From assembly GCF_001426665.1 (NCBI RefSeq), contig NZ_LMEY01000028.1, forward strand, positions 62,001 to 126,000: 64,000 nucleotides of DNA, read 5' to 3'. Positions 28,449 to 39,943 of this stretch are shown piece by piece. The notes below the pieces were generated by a model that was given only the letters and a program-made list of their open reading frames with translations, was not told the DNA's origin and ran no database searches. The stretch is from Rhizobium sp. Root1334. GTDB taxonomy: Bacteria > Pseudomonadota > Alphaproteobacteria > Rhizobiales > Rhizobiaceae. The position numbers and the translations under genes are program-made. Numbering within the stretch: the first letter of the stretch is position 1; every line of letters starts with the position of its first letter.

Positions 28449-29030
28449 ATGGAGCGATCAGAAAGCGTTGAGGCGACAGCGGATGCCCTGATCGTTGTCG
28501 ATGTGCAGGTGGCATTCGTCACCGGAATCGAGGCTGTTCCGGACCATTCCACGTTGCTGGCGGCAATCGAGGCTTTGATGACCGCGGCGCGTACAGCAAA
28601 GGTGCCGGTTATTTTCCTGCAAAACGACGGAGAGCCCGGAACGGTCGATGAGCCGCATCGGCCCGGTTGGGCACTTCACTTTCCGCCACTTGCCGATGAG
28701 AGCGTCGTGCGGAAAACCACAGATGACGGTTTCGACGGTACGCCCTTGCACAGGCTGCTCGCGGCATCCGCCGTGCAAACCGTTGCCCTCTGCGGTGTGC
28801 TGTCCGAAATGTGCGTGGCAGCGACGGCACGGGCCGCCATCCAGCGCGGCTATCACGTCATCCTGCCGCATGACGCTCATGCGACCTATGACGTGCCTCC
28901 AGGTCCCGGCGGATCGCCAATGGTTCCAGCCAGCATGGCGGCGCGGGCAGCGGAATGGTCGCTCGGGGACGAGATCACCATCGCAGCATCGCTTGCGGAT
29001 ATCCGTTTTTCCAAATCCACGGAAAAATAG
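28449..29030 (+). CDS. Isochorismatase-family cysteine hydrolase
   Basis: A 193-residue protein with the family's catalytic triad D18 (VVDVQ), K89 (VVRKTTDDGF) and C122 (GVLSEMCVAATAR). Such enzymes hydrolyse amides or related bonds, such as nicotinamide, carbamoyl compounds or ureidoacrylate. The cis-peptide region before the Cys is present as LCGVLSEMC. ATG at 28449 is used; the TTG three bases earlier is less likely. It lies 57 bp after the methyltransferase gene; substrate cannot be set. Confidence 0.83.
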   Translation: MERSESVEATADALIVVDVQVAFVTGIEAVPDHSTLLAAIEALMTAARTAKVPVIFLQNDGEPGTVDEPHRPGWALHFPPLADESVVRKTTDDGFDGTPLHRLLAASAVQTVALCGVLSEMCVAATARAAIQRGYHVILPHDAHATYDVPPGPGGSPMVPASMAARAAEWSLGDEITIAASLADIRFSKSTEK

Positions 29031-29089
29031 CATCCAGTCTCGCTGCCCCAGCGGCGGCATCAAAAAAATACGAAATAATTTTCACGCCA

Positions 29090-29116
29090 TGTCGAAATCC
29101 CAAAACGAGCAACGTT
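29090..29116 (+). promoter_or_regulatory. Candidate ECF42-type promoter upstream of the MAPEG gene
   Basis: TGTCGA at 29090 and CGTT at 29113 are 17 bp apart. ECF42 sigma factors are reported to recognise TGTCGA at -35 and a CGA/TC-type -10 (recalled from the literature). The -35 box is exact and the -10 matches in three of four positions. It sits about 40 bp before the MAPEG start and would drive MAPEG, YciI and the sigma gene together. Confidence 0.45.
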
Positions 29117-29154
29117 CTTGGGGTGTAGAGACAGAAACACAAAGAGTAACAGCA

Positions 29155-29547
29155 ATGAATTTTCCGATTACCTCGCTTTACGCGGTCGCTCTGACCGTCA
29201 TTTTCCTGCTCCTATGGATCAATGTCAGCAAAACCCGTTCGGCGCTTAGCCTGTCCATCGGCGACGCCGGCAATGTCGATCTGCATGAACGTATCCGCCG
29301 GCACGGCAATTTCGTCGAATGGGTGCCGATGATCCTGATCCTGATGGTGCTGGCCGAGGGACAGGGTGCAGGCCCGCTCTGGCTGCATGCGGCAGGCGCA
29401 CTGACGGTGGCCGGTCGGATCTTGCACCCGTTCGGACTGCGCGCCAATGCACCGGCCCATCCGCTGCGGATCATCGGCAACACCGCCTGCATCCTCGCGA
29501 TGGTTGTCCTCGCTGTCGCTCTCACCCTTTCGGCCTTTGCCCTTTGA
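29155..29547 (+). CDS. MAPEG-family membrane protein
   Basis: A 130-residue protein with four hydrophobic segments (about 5-25, 57-73, 77-93 and 108-128). The signature RIRRHGNFVEWVPMILILM after the first span and HPFGLRANAPAHPLRIIG between spans 3 and 4 are typical of MAPEG proteins (microsomal glutathione S-transferase-like). Bacterial members may conjugate glutathione to lipophilic compounds. It is the first gene of a likely unit with YciI (38 bp downstream) and an ECF42 sigma factor. Confidence 0.85.
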   Translation: MNFPITSLYAVALTVIFLLLWINVSKTRSALSLSIGDAGNVDLHERIRRHGNFVEWVPMILILMVLAEGQGAGPLWLHAAGALTVAGRILHPFGLRANAPAHPLRIIGNTACILAMVVLAVALTLSAFAL

Positions 29548-29585
29548 ACTGAAACCGTGAATATTCCAAACACAGGAGACCTTCT

Positions 29586-29936
29586 ATGCAATATATGGCG
29601 CTGATTTATGGGGATCCATCCGTGGAACCGGCCTATGGCACACCTGAATTCGAGACAATGATGCAAGGTTATGCCGCCTTTAGTGAAATGCTGAAGGCCG
29701 CCAACGCCTATGTCTCGGGCGAAGGCCTGCAAGGTGTCGAAACAGCCACGAGCGTGCGCGTTCGGGGCGGCAAGGTCGAAACGATGGACGGACCCTTTGC
29801 CGAAACCAAGGAGCAGTTGGGCGGGTATTACATCTTGGATGTTCCCGATCTGGATACGGCACTTCGCTATGCCGCGATGATCCCTTCCGCCACCTACGGC
29901 ACCGTCGAAGTCCGGCCGGTAATGGACTATAGCTGA
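29586..29936 (+). CDS. YciI/DGPF-domain protein
   Basis: A 116-residue YCII-related (DGPF) protein. It starts MQYMALIYGDPS and holds the eponymous motif as MDGPFAETKEQLGGYYILDV (about 63-82). The fold is ferredoxin-like with a conserved His/Asp pair in some relatives; true function is unknown. CAGGAGA lies before the start. The stop codon overlaps the sigma gene start by one base (TGATG), the hallmark context of ECF42 sigma factors. Confidence 0.88.
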   Translation: MQYMALIYGDPSVEPAYGTPEFETMMQGYAAFSEMLKAANAYVSGEGLQGVETATSVRVRGGKVETMDGPFAETKEQLGGYYILDVPDLDTALRYAAMIPSATYGTVEVRPVMDYS

Positions 29937-31174
29937 TGCACTCAGCTGCCCCCGATCCTCAAGCCGTATCCCGGGCCATTGATGCCCTGGCGCGCACGGA
30001 CCGGGGGCGGCTGTTGTCGGCACTGATCGCCCGGCTCAAAAACTTCCAGTTGGCCGAAGATGCGCTGCAGGACGCACTGGCTTCCGCCGTCGTGCATTGG
30101 GGACGAACGGGGGTTCCCGCCTCACCGCAAGGTTGGTTGCTGAAGGTTGCGCTGCGCAAGGCAATCGACCTGCTGCGCAAGGATGCCCGGGAAGATCGCA
30201 AGACCGCCGAGATCGCCCGCCTCTCCGTGGACGAGGCTCACGAGAATACGACAGACGACATTCCCGACGAACGCCTGCGGCTGATCTTCACCTGTTGCCA
30301 TCCCGCGCTGGAATCGAAGACCCAAGTGGCACTCACCCTGCGCACGCTTGGCGGCTTGAGCACGCCCGAGGTCGCCAGCGCCTTTCTCGACAACGAGACA
30401 ACCATGGGCCAGCGATTGACCAGGGCACGCGCAAAAATCCTTGCTGCCGGCATCCCGTATGTGGTGCCCGGTCCGGAAGCCTGGGCGGAACGGCTGCAAT
30501 CCGTGCTGACCGTCGTCTACTTGATCTTCAATCAGGGCTACTCCTGTGCCGCGGGGGACCGGGTGCGGCAGCTCGGCGAGGAGGCAATCTATCTCGGGCA
30601 CATGCTCGACAGCCTGCGGCCGGGCGAGGCCGAGATCGAGGGGCTTTTGGCCCTGATGCTGATTACCGAAGCCCGCCGGGCGGCACGGCTGGACGCCGAT
30701 GGGACAAGCATTCCCATTGCCTCGCAGGACCGCAAGCTCTGGAACGATGGGCGGATTGCCGACGGCCTTTCTTTGCTCGACCGGGCGATGGCCCGCCGCG
30801 CTGCCGGCCCCTTCCAGATCAAGGCGGCAATCGCCGCCCTGCATGTCCAGTCCGAACCGCCGGACTGGAGCCAGATCGTTCTGCTTTACGACAGCCTGCT
30901 GCGCATGGAGCCGACCCCGGTGGTGCAATTGAACCGCGCCGTGGCCCTGGCCGAGGCCGGTGCACCGGAGGCCGGTCTGCGCGTTCTGGAATCTCTGGCG
31001 TCGGTGCTCGATGCCTATCAGCCATTTCATGCGGCCAACGCAGAACTTTTGTCGCGGTGCGGCCGGACCAGTGCCGCACTTGCGGCCTACGACCGCGCCA
31101 TCGACCTTACAAGCAATCCGTCGGACGCAGCCTTTTTGAGGCATCGCCGCACTCAGTCCACCGAAAGCCTTTGA
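29936..31174 (+). CDS. ECF42-group RNA polymerase sigma factor
   Basis: A 412-residue ECF sigma factor. Region 2 (about 10-75) includes LAEDALQDALASAVVHWGRTG and region 4 (about 115-170) has VALTLRTLGGLSTPEVASAF. A C-terminal part of about 230 residues (DUF6596/TPR-like, with VYLIFNQGYSCAAGDRVRQL) replaces an anti-sigma partner. ECF42 members have this extension and occur with DGPF proteins. No anti-sigma gene is seen. Its stop is one base from the stop of the convergent cyclase gene. Confidence 0.88.
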   Translation: MHSAAPDPQAVSRAIDALARTDRGRLLSALIARLKNFQLAEDALQDALASAVVHWGRTGVPASPQGWLLKVALRKAIDLLRKDAREDRKTAEIARLSVDEAHENTTDDIPDERLRLIFTCCHPALESKTQVALTLRTLGGLSTPEVASAFLDNETTMGQRLTRARAKILAAGIPYVVPGPEAWAERLQSVLTVVYLIFNQGYSCAAGDRVRQLGEEAIYLGHMLDSLRPGEAEIEGLLALMLITEARRAARLDADGTSIPIASQDRKLWNDGRIADGLSLLDRAMARRAAGPFQIKAAIAALHVQSEPPDWSQIVLLYDSLLRMEPTPVVQLNRAVALAEAGAPEAGLRVLESLASVLDAYQPFHAANAELLSRCGRTSAALAAYDRAIDLTSNPSDAAFLRHRRTQSTESL

Positions 31175-31175
31175 C

Positions 31176-32396
31176 CTATTCGGCAGCCTTTTCCAACGGC
31201 ATCAGCGTGAACAATTCCTGGGCGCGCTTGACGCCACGCAGGGCATAACGCCCGATCGAAACGACTTCGGAATTGCGCAGAGGAGGTGCTGCGGCAACGA
31301 ACTGCGATGACATGATCACGCTGCGATCGACGAAGCGGCACATCGAGGCGATGCGGCTGACTTCGTTAACGGCTGGCCCGATGACGGTGAAATCCAGCCG
31401 GTCGCTCGAACCGATATTACCATAGAAGACATCACCAATATGCAGCCCGAGATAAACCTCGGTTACTGGGCGCCCTTCGAGCATGCGCAACTCGTTCAGC
31501 CCCTTCAGCTTCGCGCGCAAGTTCTGTTCCGCCAGCAGCGCCCGCCCACAGGCGTCTTCGCGTTCCTCGGCCTTGAAGATCGCCAACGTGCCATCGCCGA
31601 TCAGCTTCAAGACATTGCCGCCGGCCTCGTGAATGGAGGAAATCACCGCATCGGCATAATCATTGAGAAACGGAATGATCTCGTCCGGCGGCAGGTTGTC
31701 GGAGATACGGGTATAATTCTGCAGATCGGAGAACCACAGAACCGCCGAAATCCGCTCGGCCTTGCCACGCGATATGCGGCCTTCAAGCACCTGCTTGGCG
31801 GCGTCCTCGCCGAGATAGACCTCGGCAATGGTCCGTGAAATACGCGTCAGCGATCCCGACTTGATCGCCAGCGCCAGCACCGGAACCAATTGCCGAAGGG
31901 CTGCCAGATCTTCCTCGCGAAAACCCTCCTCGTCCATTGTCGTCCAATGCGAGTAAAAACAGTCCATGTCACCGATATGGCTGTCCTGGGCGAAGCGATG
32001 GATCATCGCGACATAGTCCTTGTGTCCAGCCGCCAACATGACATCCAACATGTAGAAATCGGTCGGGTCGCCGAAACCGAGGCGCCTTCGGATCTCGTTC
32101 TGATTTTTTTCGCGCAGGTGAAAGAACGCCGAGCGCTCCCAATTTTCAGCCGAAACACCCTCGTTCGTCGGCCCGTATTCGAAAGCCGCTTTCACGGGCT
32201 CTTTGCTGTCCCACTGGAAGGCCCGCCCCTCATAGACCGGATGCAGCGTATCGATCAGGGCAAGGCCGCGATCAAGTCGCATTCCGGCGGCACGGGCGCG
32301 CTGGCAGAAGCCGTTGACGATGTCCATTTCGTCGACGCCCTTCAGGCCCTGCGTCGTCAACCAGGCGGAAATCTCGCTGATATCGTCTGCGTTCAT
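31176..32396 (-). CDS. Class III adenylate cyclase
   Basis: A 406-residue protein with an N-terminal part of about 195 residues of unknown sensing type and a C-terminal class III cyclase domain (about 215-395). Metal-binding D224 (LWFSDLQNYT) and D268 (LIGDGTLAIF), adenine-selecting K265, and the NxxxR pair in GPAVNEVSRI are all present, so it should make cAMP. Many rhizobial genomes carry dozens of such cyclases. ATG at 32396 has AAGGAAA upstream; 32423 is an alternative start. Convergent with the sigma gene. Confidence 0.87.
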   Translation of the reverse strand: MNADDISEISAWLTTQGLKGVDEMDIVNGFCQRARAAGMRLDRGLALIDTLHPVYEGRAFQWDSKEPVKAAFEYGPTNEGVSAENWERSAFFHLREKNQNEIRRRLGFGDPTDFYMLDVMLAAGHKDYVAMIHRFAQDSHIGDMDCFYSHWTTMDEEGFREEDLAALRQLVPVLALAIKSGSLTRISRTIAEVYLGEDAAKQVLEGRISRGKAERISAVLWFSDLQNYTRISDNLPPDEIIPFLNDYADAVISSIHEAGGNVLKLIGDGTLAIFKAEEREDACGRALLAEQNLRAKLKGLNELRMLEGRPVTEVYLGLHIGDVFYGNIGSSDRLDFTVIGPAVNEVSRIASMCRFVDRSVIMSSQFVAAAPPLRNSEVVSIGRYALRGVKRAQELFTLMPLEKAAE

Positions 32397-32582
32397 GTCG
32401 ATTTCCTTGGTTCCGGCGGACATTCACACGTCTAGCGCATAACCTATCGATCCGGAATCGATATAAGGAACGGCCGGCCGGGTCGATCGGCCATGCGGGG
32501 AAGACGTGCGAGGGAAGGCCTCTGAAGTTGCCGCGGATGTGGGTAAGCCCCAACCAAAAGGCAAGGTTCAACCGCAGCCTTT

Positions 32583-33482
32583 TTAAATTTCGTCCTGCCG
32601 TGTGACAAATTCGCGAGACAGCCAGTCAATGAAGACACGCACCCGCGGTGACAGCTGGCGGCTGCGAGGGTAGAGTAGCGAAACCGGCGTGCGGGATGGC
32701 GGATTGTCCGGCAGGATGGCAACGAGCGTGCCGTTTCTCAGGTCCTCCTCCAGGGAATAGCGCGGGGCCTGCATGATGCCGAGCCCCAGCCGCGCCGCCG
32801 CCGCCAGCGTATCGGCACCATTGACGGATACCACCGTCGGCAAGGAAACGCTGCGGATTCCACCCGCTACCGTGAACTCCAGCGGCAGCAAGCCGCCGAT
32901 GGCTGTCGACCAGAAGCCGATCATCTGGTGCCCGCCGAGATCGTCAATATTTTGCGGCAGGCCAAAGCGTGCAATATAATCCGGTGAGGCACAGGTCACC
33001 TCTTCCAGAAGCGCGACGCGCCGGGCAATCATGTCGCTATCCTGCAAATCGCCGACACGCAGCACGCAGTCGATCCCTTCGCGGATCAGATCGACCAGCC
33101 TGTCGCCTTCGCTCATATACATCTGGATATCGGGATATTCCTTCAGGAAGGCCGGCAATCCAGGCAAAACGAAATGCCGCGCCAGCTTGCCGTGCACATC
33201 GACACGCAACAGCCCCTTCGGCTTTGCCCCGGCAAAGGCACTTTCAGCATCCTCAATATCGGACAGAATGGTCAGGCAACGACGATAATAGGCCTCGCCA
33301 TCGAGCGTCGGGCTGACATGCCGGGTCGTGCGCTGGAGCAGGCGCACACCCAACCGAGCTTCCAGCTGCTTCACCGCATCCGTCACCGTGGAGCGGGGAA
33401 GGCCCGTGTCTTCTGCGGCCAGCGTAAAACTGCGCCTCTCCACCACGCGCGAAAACACCCGCATCGCTTCAAATCTATCCAT
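32583..33482 (-). CDS. LysR-family regulator
   Basis: A 299-residue LysR protein of the group with the MDRFEAMRVFSRVVERRSFT N-terminus. The DNA-binding helix spans about 18-45 (LAAEDTGLPRSTVTDAVKQL) and the substrate-binding domain about 90-295. It is divergent from an SDR gene with a 122-bp gap, a layout often seen where such LysR proteins repress or activate a neighbouring oxidoreductase. Confidence 0.87.
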   Translation of the reverse strand: MDRFEAMRVFSRVVERRSFTLAAEDTGLPRSTVTDAVKQLEARLGVRLLQRTTRHVSPTLDGEAYYRRCLTILSDIEDAESAFAGAKPKGLLRVDVHGKLARHFVLPGLPAFLKEYPDIQMYMSEGDRLVDLIREGIDCVLRVGDLQDSDMIARRVALLEEVTCASPDYIARFGLPQNIDDLGGHQMIGFWSTAIGGLLPLEFTVAGGIRSVSLPTVVSVNGADTLAAAARLGLGIMQAPRYSLEEDLRNGTLVAILPDNPPSRTPVSLLYPRSRQLSPRVRVFIDWLSREFVTRQDEI

Positions 33483-33604
33483 CGGGATTGTTCGCCATTT
33501 TCGAATAGTGATACCGAATGATGGCTAATTATCCGCCGAATGAAAAGCTGCATCTTCTCCTCATCGAAATCGCGCTGCGGCGTGGTTAATCAAGGACGAA
33601 GAAA

Positions 33605-34345
33605 ATGTCAGACAACAGCAACAAAGTGGCCATTGTCACCGGTGCTTCGCGCGGCATCGGCGCCGCTATTGCCGAGCGACTTGCCAGGGACGGTTTTAAG
33701 ATCGTCATCAACTACTCCGGGGAAACCACTCCGGCCGAGGCGCTCGCCCGGAAAATTGAAGACAAAGGCGGCCGCGCGCTCACCGCAAAAGCCGATGTCA
33801 GTAACACGGACGCCGTGCGTCAAATGTTCGACGCGGCGGAAGCCGCCTTCGGTGGCATCGACATCCTCGTCAACAACGCCGGTATCATGATGCTCTCGTC
33901 GCTCGCGGAAAGCACCGACGCTCTGTTCGACCGCCAGATCGCCGTCAACCTGAGGGGTACCTTCAACACGCTGAGAGAAGCTGCAAGGCGCCTGCGCGAC
34001 GGTGGCAGGATCGTCAATTTCTCGACCAGCGTCGTCGGCCTGAAGCTCGAAAACTACGGCATCTACGCTGCCACCAAGGCCGCCGTCGAAACGCTGACCG
34101 CAATCCTGTCGAAAGAACTGCGTGGCCGCTCCATCACCGTCAACGCAGTGGCACCCGGCCCAACGGCCACAGACCTCTTCCTCAACGGCAAGAGCAATGA
34201 ATTGATCGCCCGTATGGCCAGGATGAACCCGCTTGAGCGCCTCGGCACGCCACAAGACATCGCCTCCGCCGTCGCCTTCCTCGCCGGCCCGGACGGCTCC
34301 TGGATCAACGGTCAGGTGCTGCGCGCCAATGGCGGCATGATCTGA
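33605..34345 (+). CDS. SDR-family NAD(P)-dependent oxidoreductase
   Basis: A 246-residue classical short-chain dehydrogenase. Cofactor motif TGASRGIGAA (about 12-21), NNAGIM at 90-95, and the catalytic triad S140, Y154 and K158 (YGIYAATKAA) are all present. The C-terminus FLAGPDGSWINGQVLRANGG is usual for FabG-like members. Substrate unknown. Divergent from the LysR gene. Confidence 0.88.
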   Translation: MSDNSNKVAIVTGASRGIGAAIAERLARDGFKIVINYSGETTPAEALARKIEDKGGRALTAKADVSNTDAVRQMFDAAEAAFGGIDILVNNAGIMMLSSLAESTDALFDRQIAVNLRGTFNTLREAARRLRDGGRIVNFSTSVVGLKLENYGIYAATKAAVETLTAILSKELRGRSITVNAVAPGPTATDLFLNGKSNELIARMARMNPLERLGTPQDIASAVAFLAGPDGSWINGQVLRANGGMI

Positions 34346-34761
34346 GTCGTCATGGCCGGCAATCTTCTACCCGGCATCCAGCCTTTCACCAGCTTGGTTA
34401 TGAGCCTGCCCGGCGATAAATCATGCTGGCGAACTGAAGGAAATTCTTAAATGCCATGCGCAGACCGGATCAGGCCATTTCCGTGGTGACACGATATCCG
34501 AATGATGTAAGTTGAGGATGAAGATGGCATTGCCTGTTTGATATAGCCGCGGCTTCAAAAGCTGGCGGCGGCGAGCGGAAGAAGCATCTACCGACTTGAA
34601 ATATCTGCTGATTTTGAACGAACCGCGACTTGGTCATGCCCGTGCCCAGACTGCCCGAAATCACGTGAAGTCCGGCAAGACAGACCACTGAAAAACGCCA
34701 ATAACTGCCCCGCGCAACCGCGCGGAATAATGTGTTTCATGCGCTTCAGAGGGACTTACAC
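34346..34761. other. Intergenic stretch before the RND operon
   Basis: About 416 bp with no convincing reading frame or RNA gene. A small perfect hairpin (CCGCGC, loop AACC, GCGCGG) lies at 34712-34727 just upstream of the RND operon leader. No regulator gene, intact or broken, was recognised here. Confidence 0.5.
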
Positions 34762-35912
34762 ATGCTACGACACTGGCTTGTTCCGGCGATACTCACCGTC
34801 TCTTCAGCTCTCTATACCGTCCCTTCACTGGCACAAGAACAACCTAAAGCCGCAGTCACCGTAGCCAAGCCCGTTGTCCGCGATGTCGTCGACAGCGACG
34901 AGTTCATCGGCCGCTTCGAGGCCGTCGATGAAGTGACGTTACGCTCGCGGGTCGGCGGTTATCTCGATCAGGTGAATTTCAAGGATGGCGCGATGGTGAA
35001 GAAGGGTGATCCGCTCTTTGTCATCGACCAACGCCCCTTCCAGACAGCGCTGGACGTCGCAAACTCCTCGCTGGAGGTCGCGAAATCCACCCTCACTTTC
35101 GCAGAGGCTGAATTCACCCGAACCGAAGGGCTGGTCCAGAAAGGCACTCTGTCGATATCGACCCTTGACGACCGCCGCCGGGAATTGCAGTCCGGACAAG
35201 CCAATCTGCGTGGCGCAGAGGCGAGCCTTGCACGCGCCAAGCTCGATATGGAGTACACGACCATCGTCGCGCCGCTCAGCGGCCGGATCGACCGCCGGCT
35301 GATCTCGATCGGCAACTTGGTGCAGGCTGACCAAACCGCGCTGACGACGATCGTTTCGCTCGACCCCATTGACTTCTACTTCGATGTCGACGAGCGGCGG
35401 GTGCTCAATTATGCGCGGCAGGCGCGCGAACACGGAAGCAACCTGCAGGAGGGCGGCGGCTCGCTGGATGTCCTCGTGACCATCGCCGATAGCACCGAGA
35501 AACCCTTCAAGGGCAAACTTGATTTCGCGGAAAACCGTGTTGACCAGGAAACTGGCACGATGCGCGTGCGCGCCCGCTTCGACAATCCGAATTTCGTCCT
35601 GCAGCCCGGCCTGTTCGGCCGCGTCCAGGTGAGTGCTTCCAATACCTACAAGGGCATTCTCGTCCCCGACGAGGCAATCGGCGCCGATCAGGACCAGCGC
35701 GTCGTCTATGTGGTTGCCGAGGATGGCAGCTTCACGACCAAACCGGTTCGCCTTGGGCCAAGGCTCTATGGTTATCGCGTCATTCGCGAAGGCCTGACGG
35801 GCGATGAAACACTGGTCGTCAACGGCCTGACACGGCTGCGTCCCGGCGTTATCGTCGATCCCAAGCTGGTTGTGTTGCCGCCCGAAGCCGCCGCGACGAC
35901 GGAGAACGGTCA

Positions 35913-35916
<4 letters not shown>
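34762..35916 (+). CDS. RND efflux periplasmic adaptor
   Basis: A 384-residue membrane fusion protein (AcrA/MexA type). Signal peptide to about residue 24 (YTVPSLAQEQ). The lipoyl halves lie around VTLRSRVGGYLDQVNFKDGA and YTTIVAPLSGRIDRRLISIG, flanking an alpha-hairpin (about 90-160), then beta-barrel and membrane-proximal domains. GAGGGA precedes the ATG at 34762; GTG at 34732 is an alternative. The stop overlaps the pump gene by 4 bp. It links the inner-membrane pump to an outer-membrane channel, which is not encoded here. Confidence 0.9.
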
Positions 35917-39086
<3,170 letters not shown>

Positions 39087-39151
39087 CGACTAAGGAGCCG
39101 GGCAGGAATGTCCGGCCCTTTCGTCTTTGGCGGGATGGCGTAGCGTCGCGC

Positions 39152-39556
39152 CTACCGGTCCGGTGCGATCAACGTTACAGTCGGGAAATACGTCCGGTAC
39201 CGCGCCGTATCCCTGGTCAGAAGACCCAGCTTCTCGACAGCCGCATGCGCGCCGATGAAGAAATCCGGCAGCACACCGGCGCGCGACCCACCAGCCTTGC
39301 GGTATTTCTGAAAGACCTTGCCTGCCAGAAACAAGCCCGCGCGCGGCATGGCGGCCATCTCGATCCCGGCCTCGGCAAGAAATGCCTCCAACCGCTCGAT
39401 CCGTTCATAGCGCACCGCCAGTTCGGCGTAGACGACGTCGTTGATGAGGAGCGGGCCGCGCAAGGCGGCGGCTTCCAGCTGTTCGATCGACCAGTCCGAC
39501 CAGTTCGGATCGTCGGTCACCACATCAAGCAGGACATTGGTATCGACCAGCGTCAC
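39152..39556 (-). CDS. vapC: VapC-family PIN-domain toxin
   Basis: A 134-residue PIN-domain ribonuclease. Acidic metal-binding residues are D5 (LVDTNVLLD), E45 (VVYAELAVRY), D98 (LPDFFIGAHA) and D116 (LTRDTARY). These toxins cleave tRNA or rRNA when free of antitoxin. The start overlaps the antitoxin stop by 4 bp, the usual antitoxin-first order. Convergent with the RND pump gene. Confidence 0.9.
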   Translation of the reverse strand: MTLVDTNVLLDVVTDDPNWSDWSIEQLEAAALRGPLLINDVVYAELAVRYERIERLEAFLAEAGIEMAAMPRAGLFLAGKVFQKYRKAGGSRAGVLPDFFIGAHAAVEKLGLLTRDTARYRTYFPTVTLIAPDR

Positions 39557-39786
39557 TCGTCACCGCGCGTCAGCGCCATGACGGCATCGGTGCTCAAGCC
39601 CTTGCCGGCATGGCCACGCAGCTTGCTGAAACGGCTTGCGGGACGCTTTTCGTCGGCGCGGGTCAAAACCACACTGCCATCGGCAGCGCGCTGAAAATCC
39701 ACCCGCGTTCCCGGCACGATACCGAGAAAATCCCGCACCGGCTTCGGAATGGTCACCTGCCCCTTCGTCGTCACTGTCGCGCTCAT
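39553..39786 (-). CDS. vapB: VapB-family AbrB/SpoVT antitoxin
   Basis: A 77-residue antitoxin. The AbrB-type swapped-hairpin DNA-binding domain spans about 1-47 (VTTKGQVTIPKPVRDFLGI and the following VDFQRAADG). The C-terminal 30 residues should wrap VapC. The ATG at 39786 has GAGG 5 nt upstream; a longer frame to 39843 lacks conservation. It likely represses its own promoter in complex with VapC. Confidence 0.88.
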   Translation of the reverse strand: MSATVTTKGQVTIPKPVRDFLGIVPGTRVDFQRAADGSVVLTRADEKRPASRFSKLRGHAGKGLSTDAVMALTRGDE

Positions 39787-39943
39787 CTCAACCTCGGTAA
39801 GGAATATTTTTACAAAGGTATTACATCGGCTGGCCGACTTCAAGATAGTTGGCGCGCAACGTCATCAAGACCAGGCACAAGCGACGCGTGGCCGACGGTC
39901 GAGAGTCAGAATCCTGTGTCCGGCCGCAGCACCTATCGGCTAA

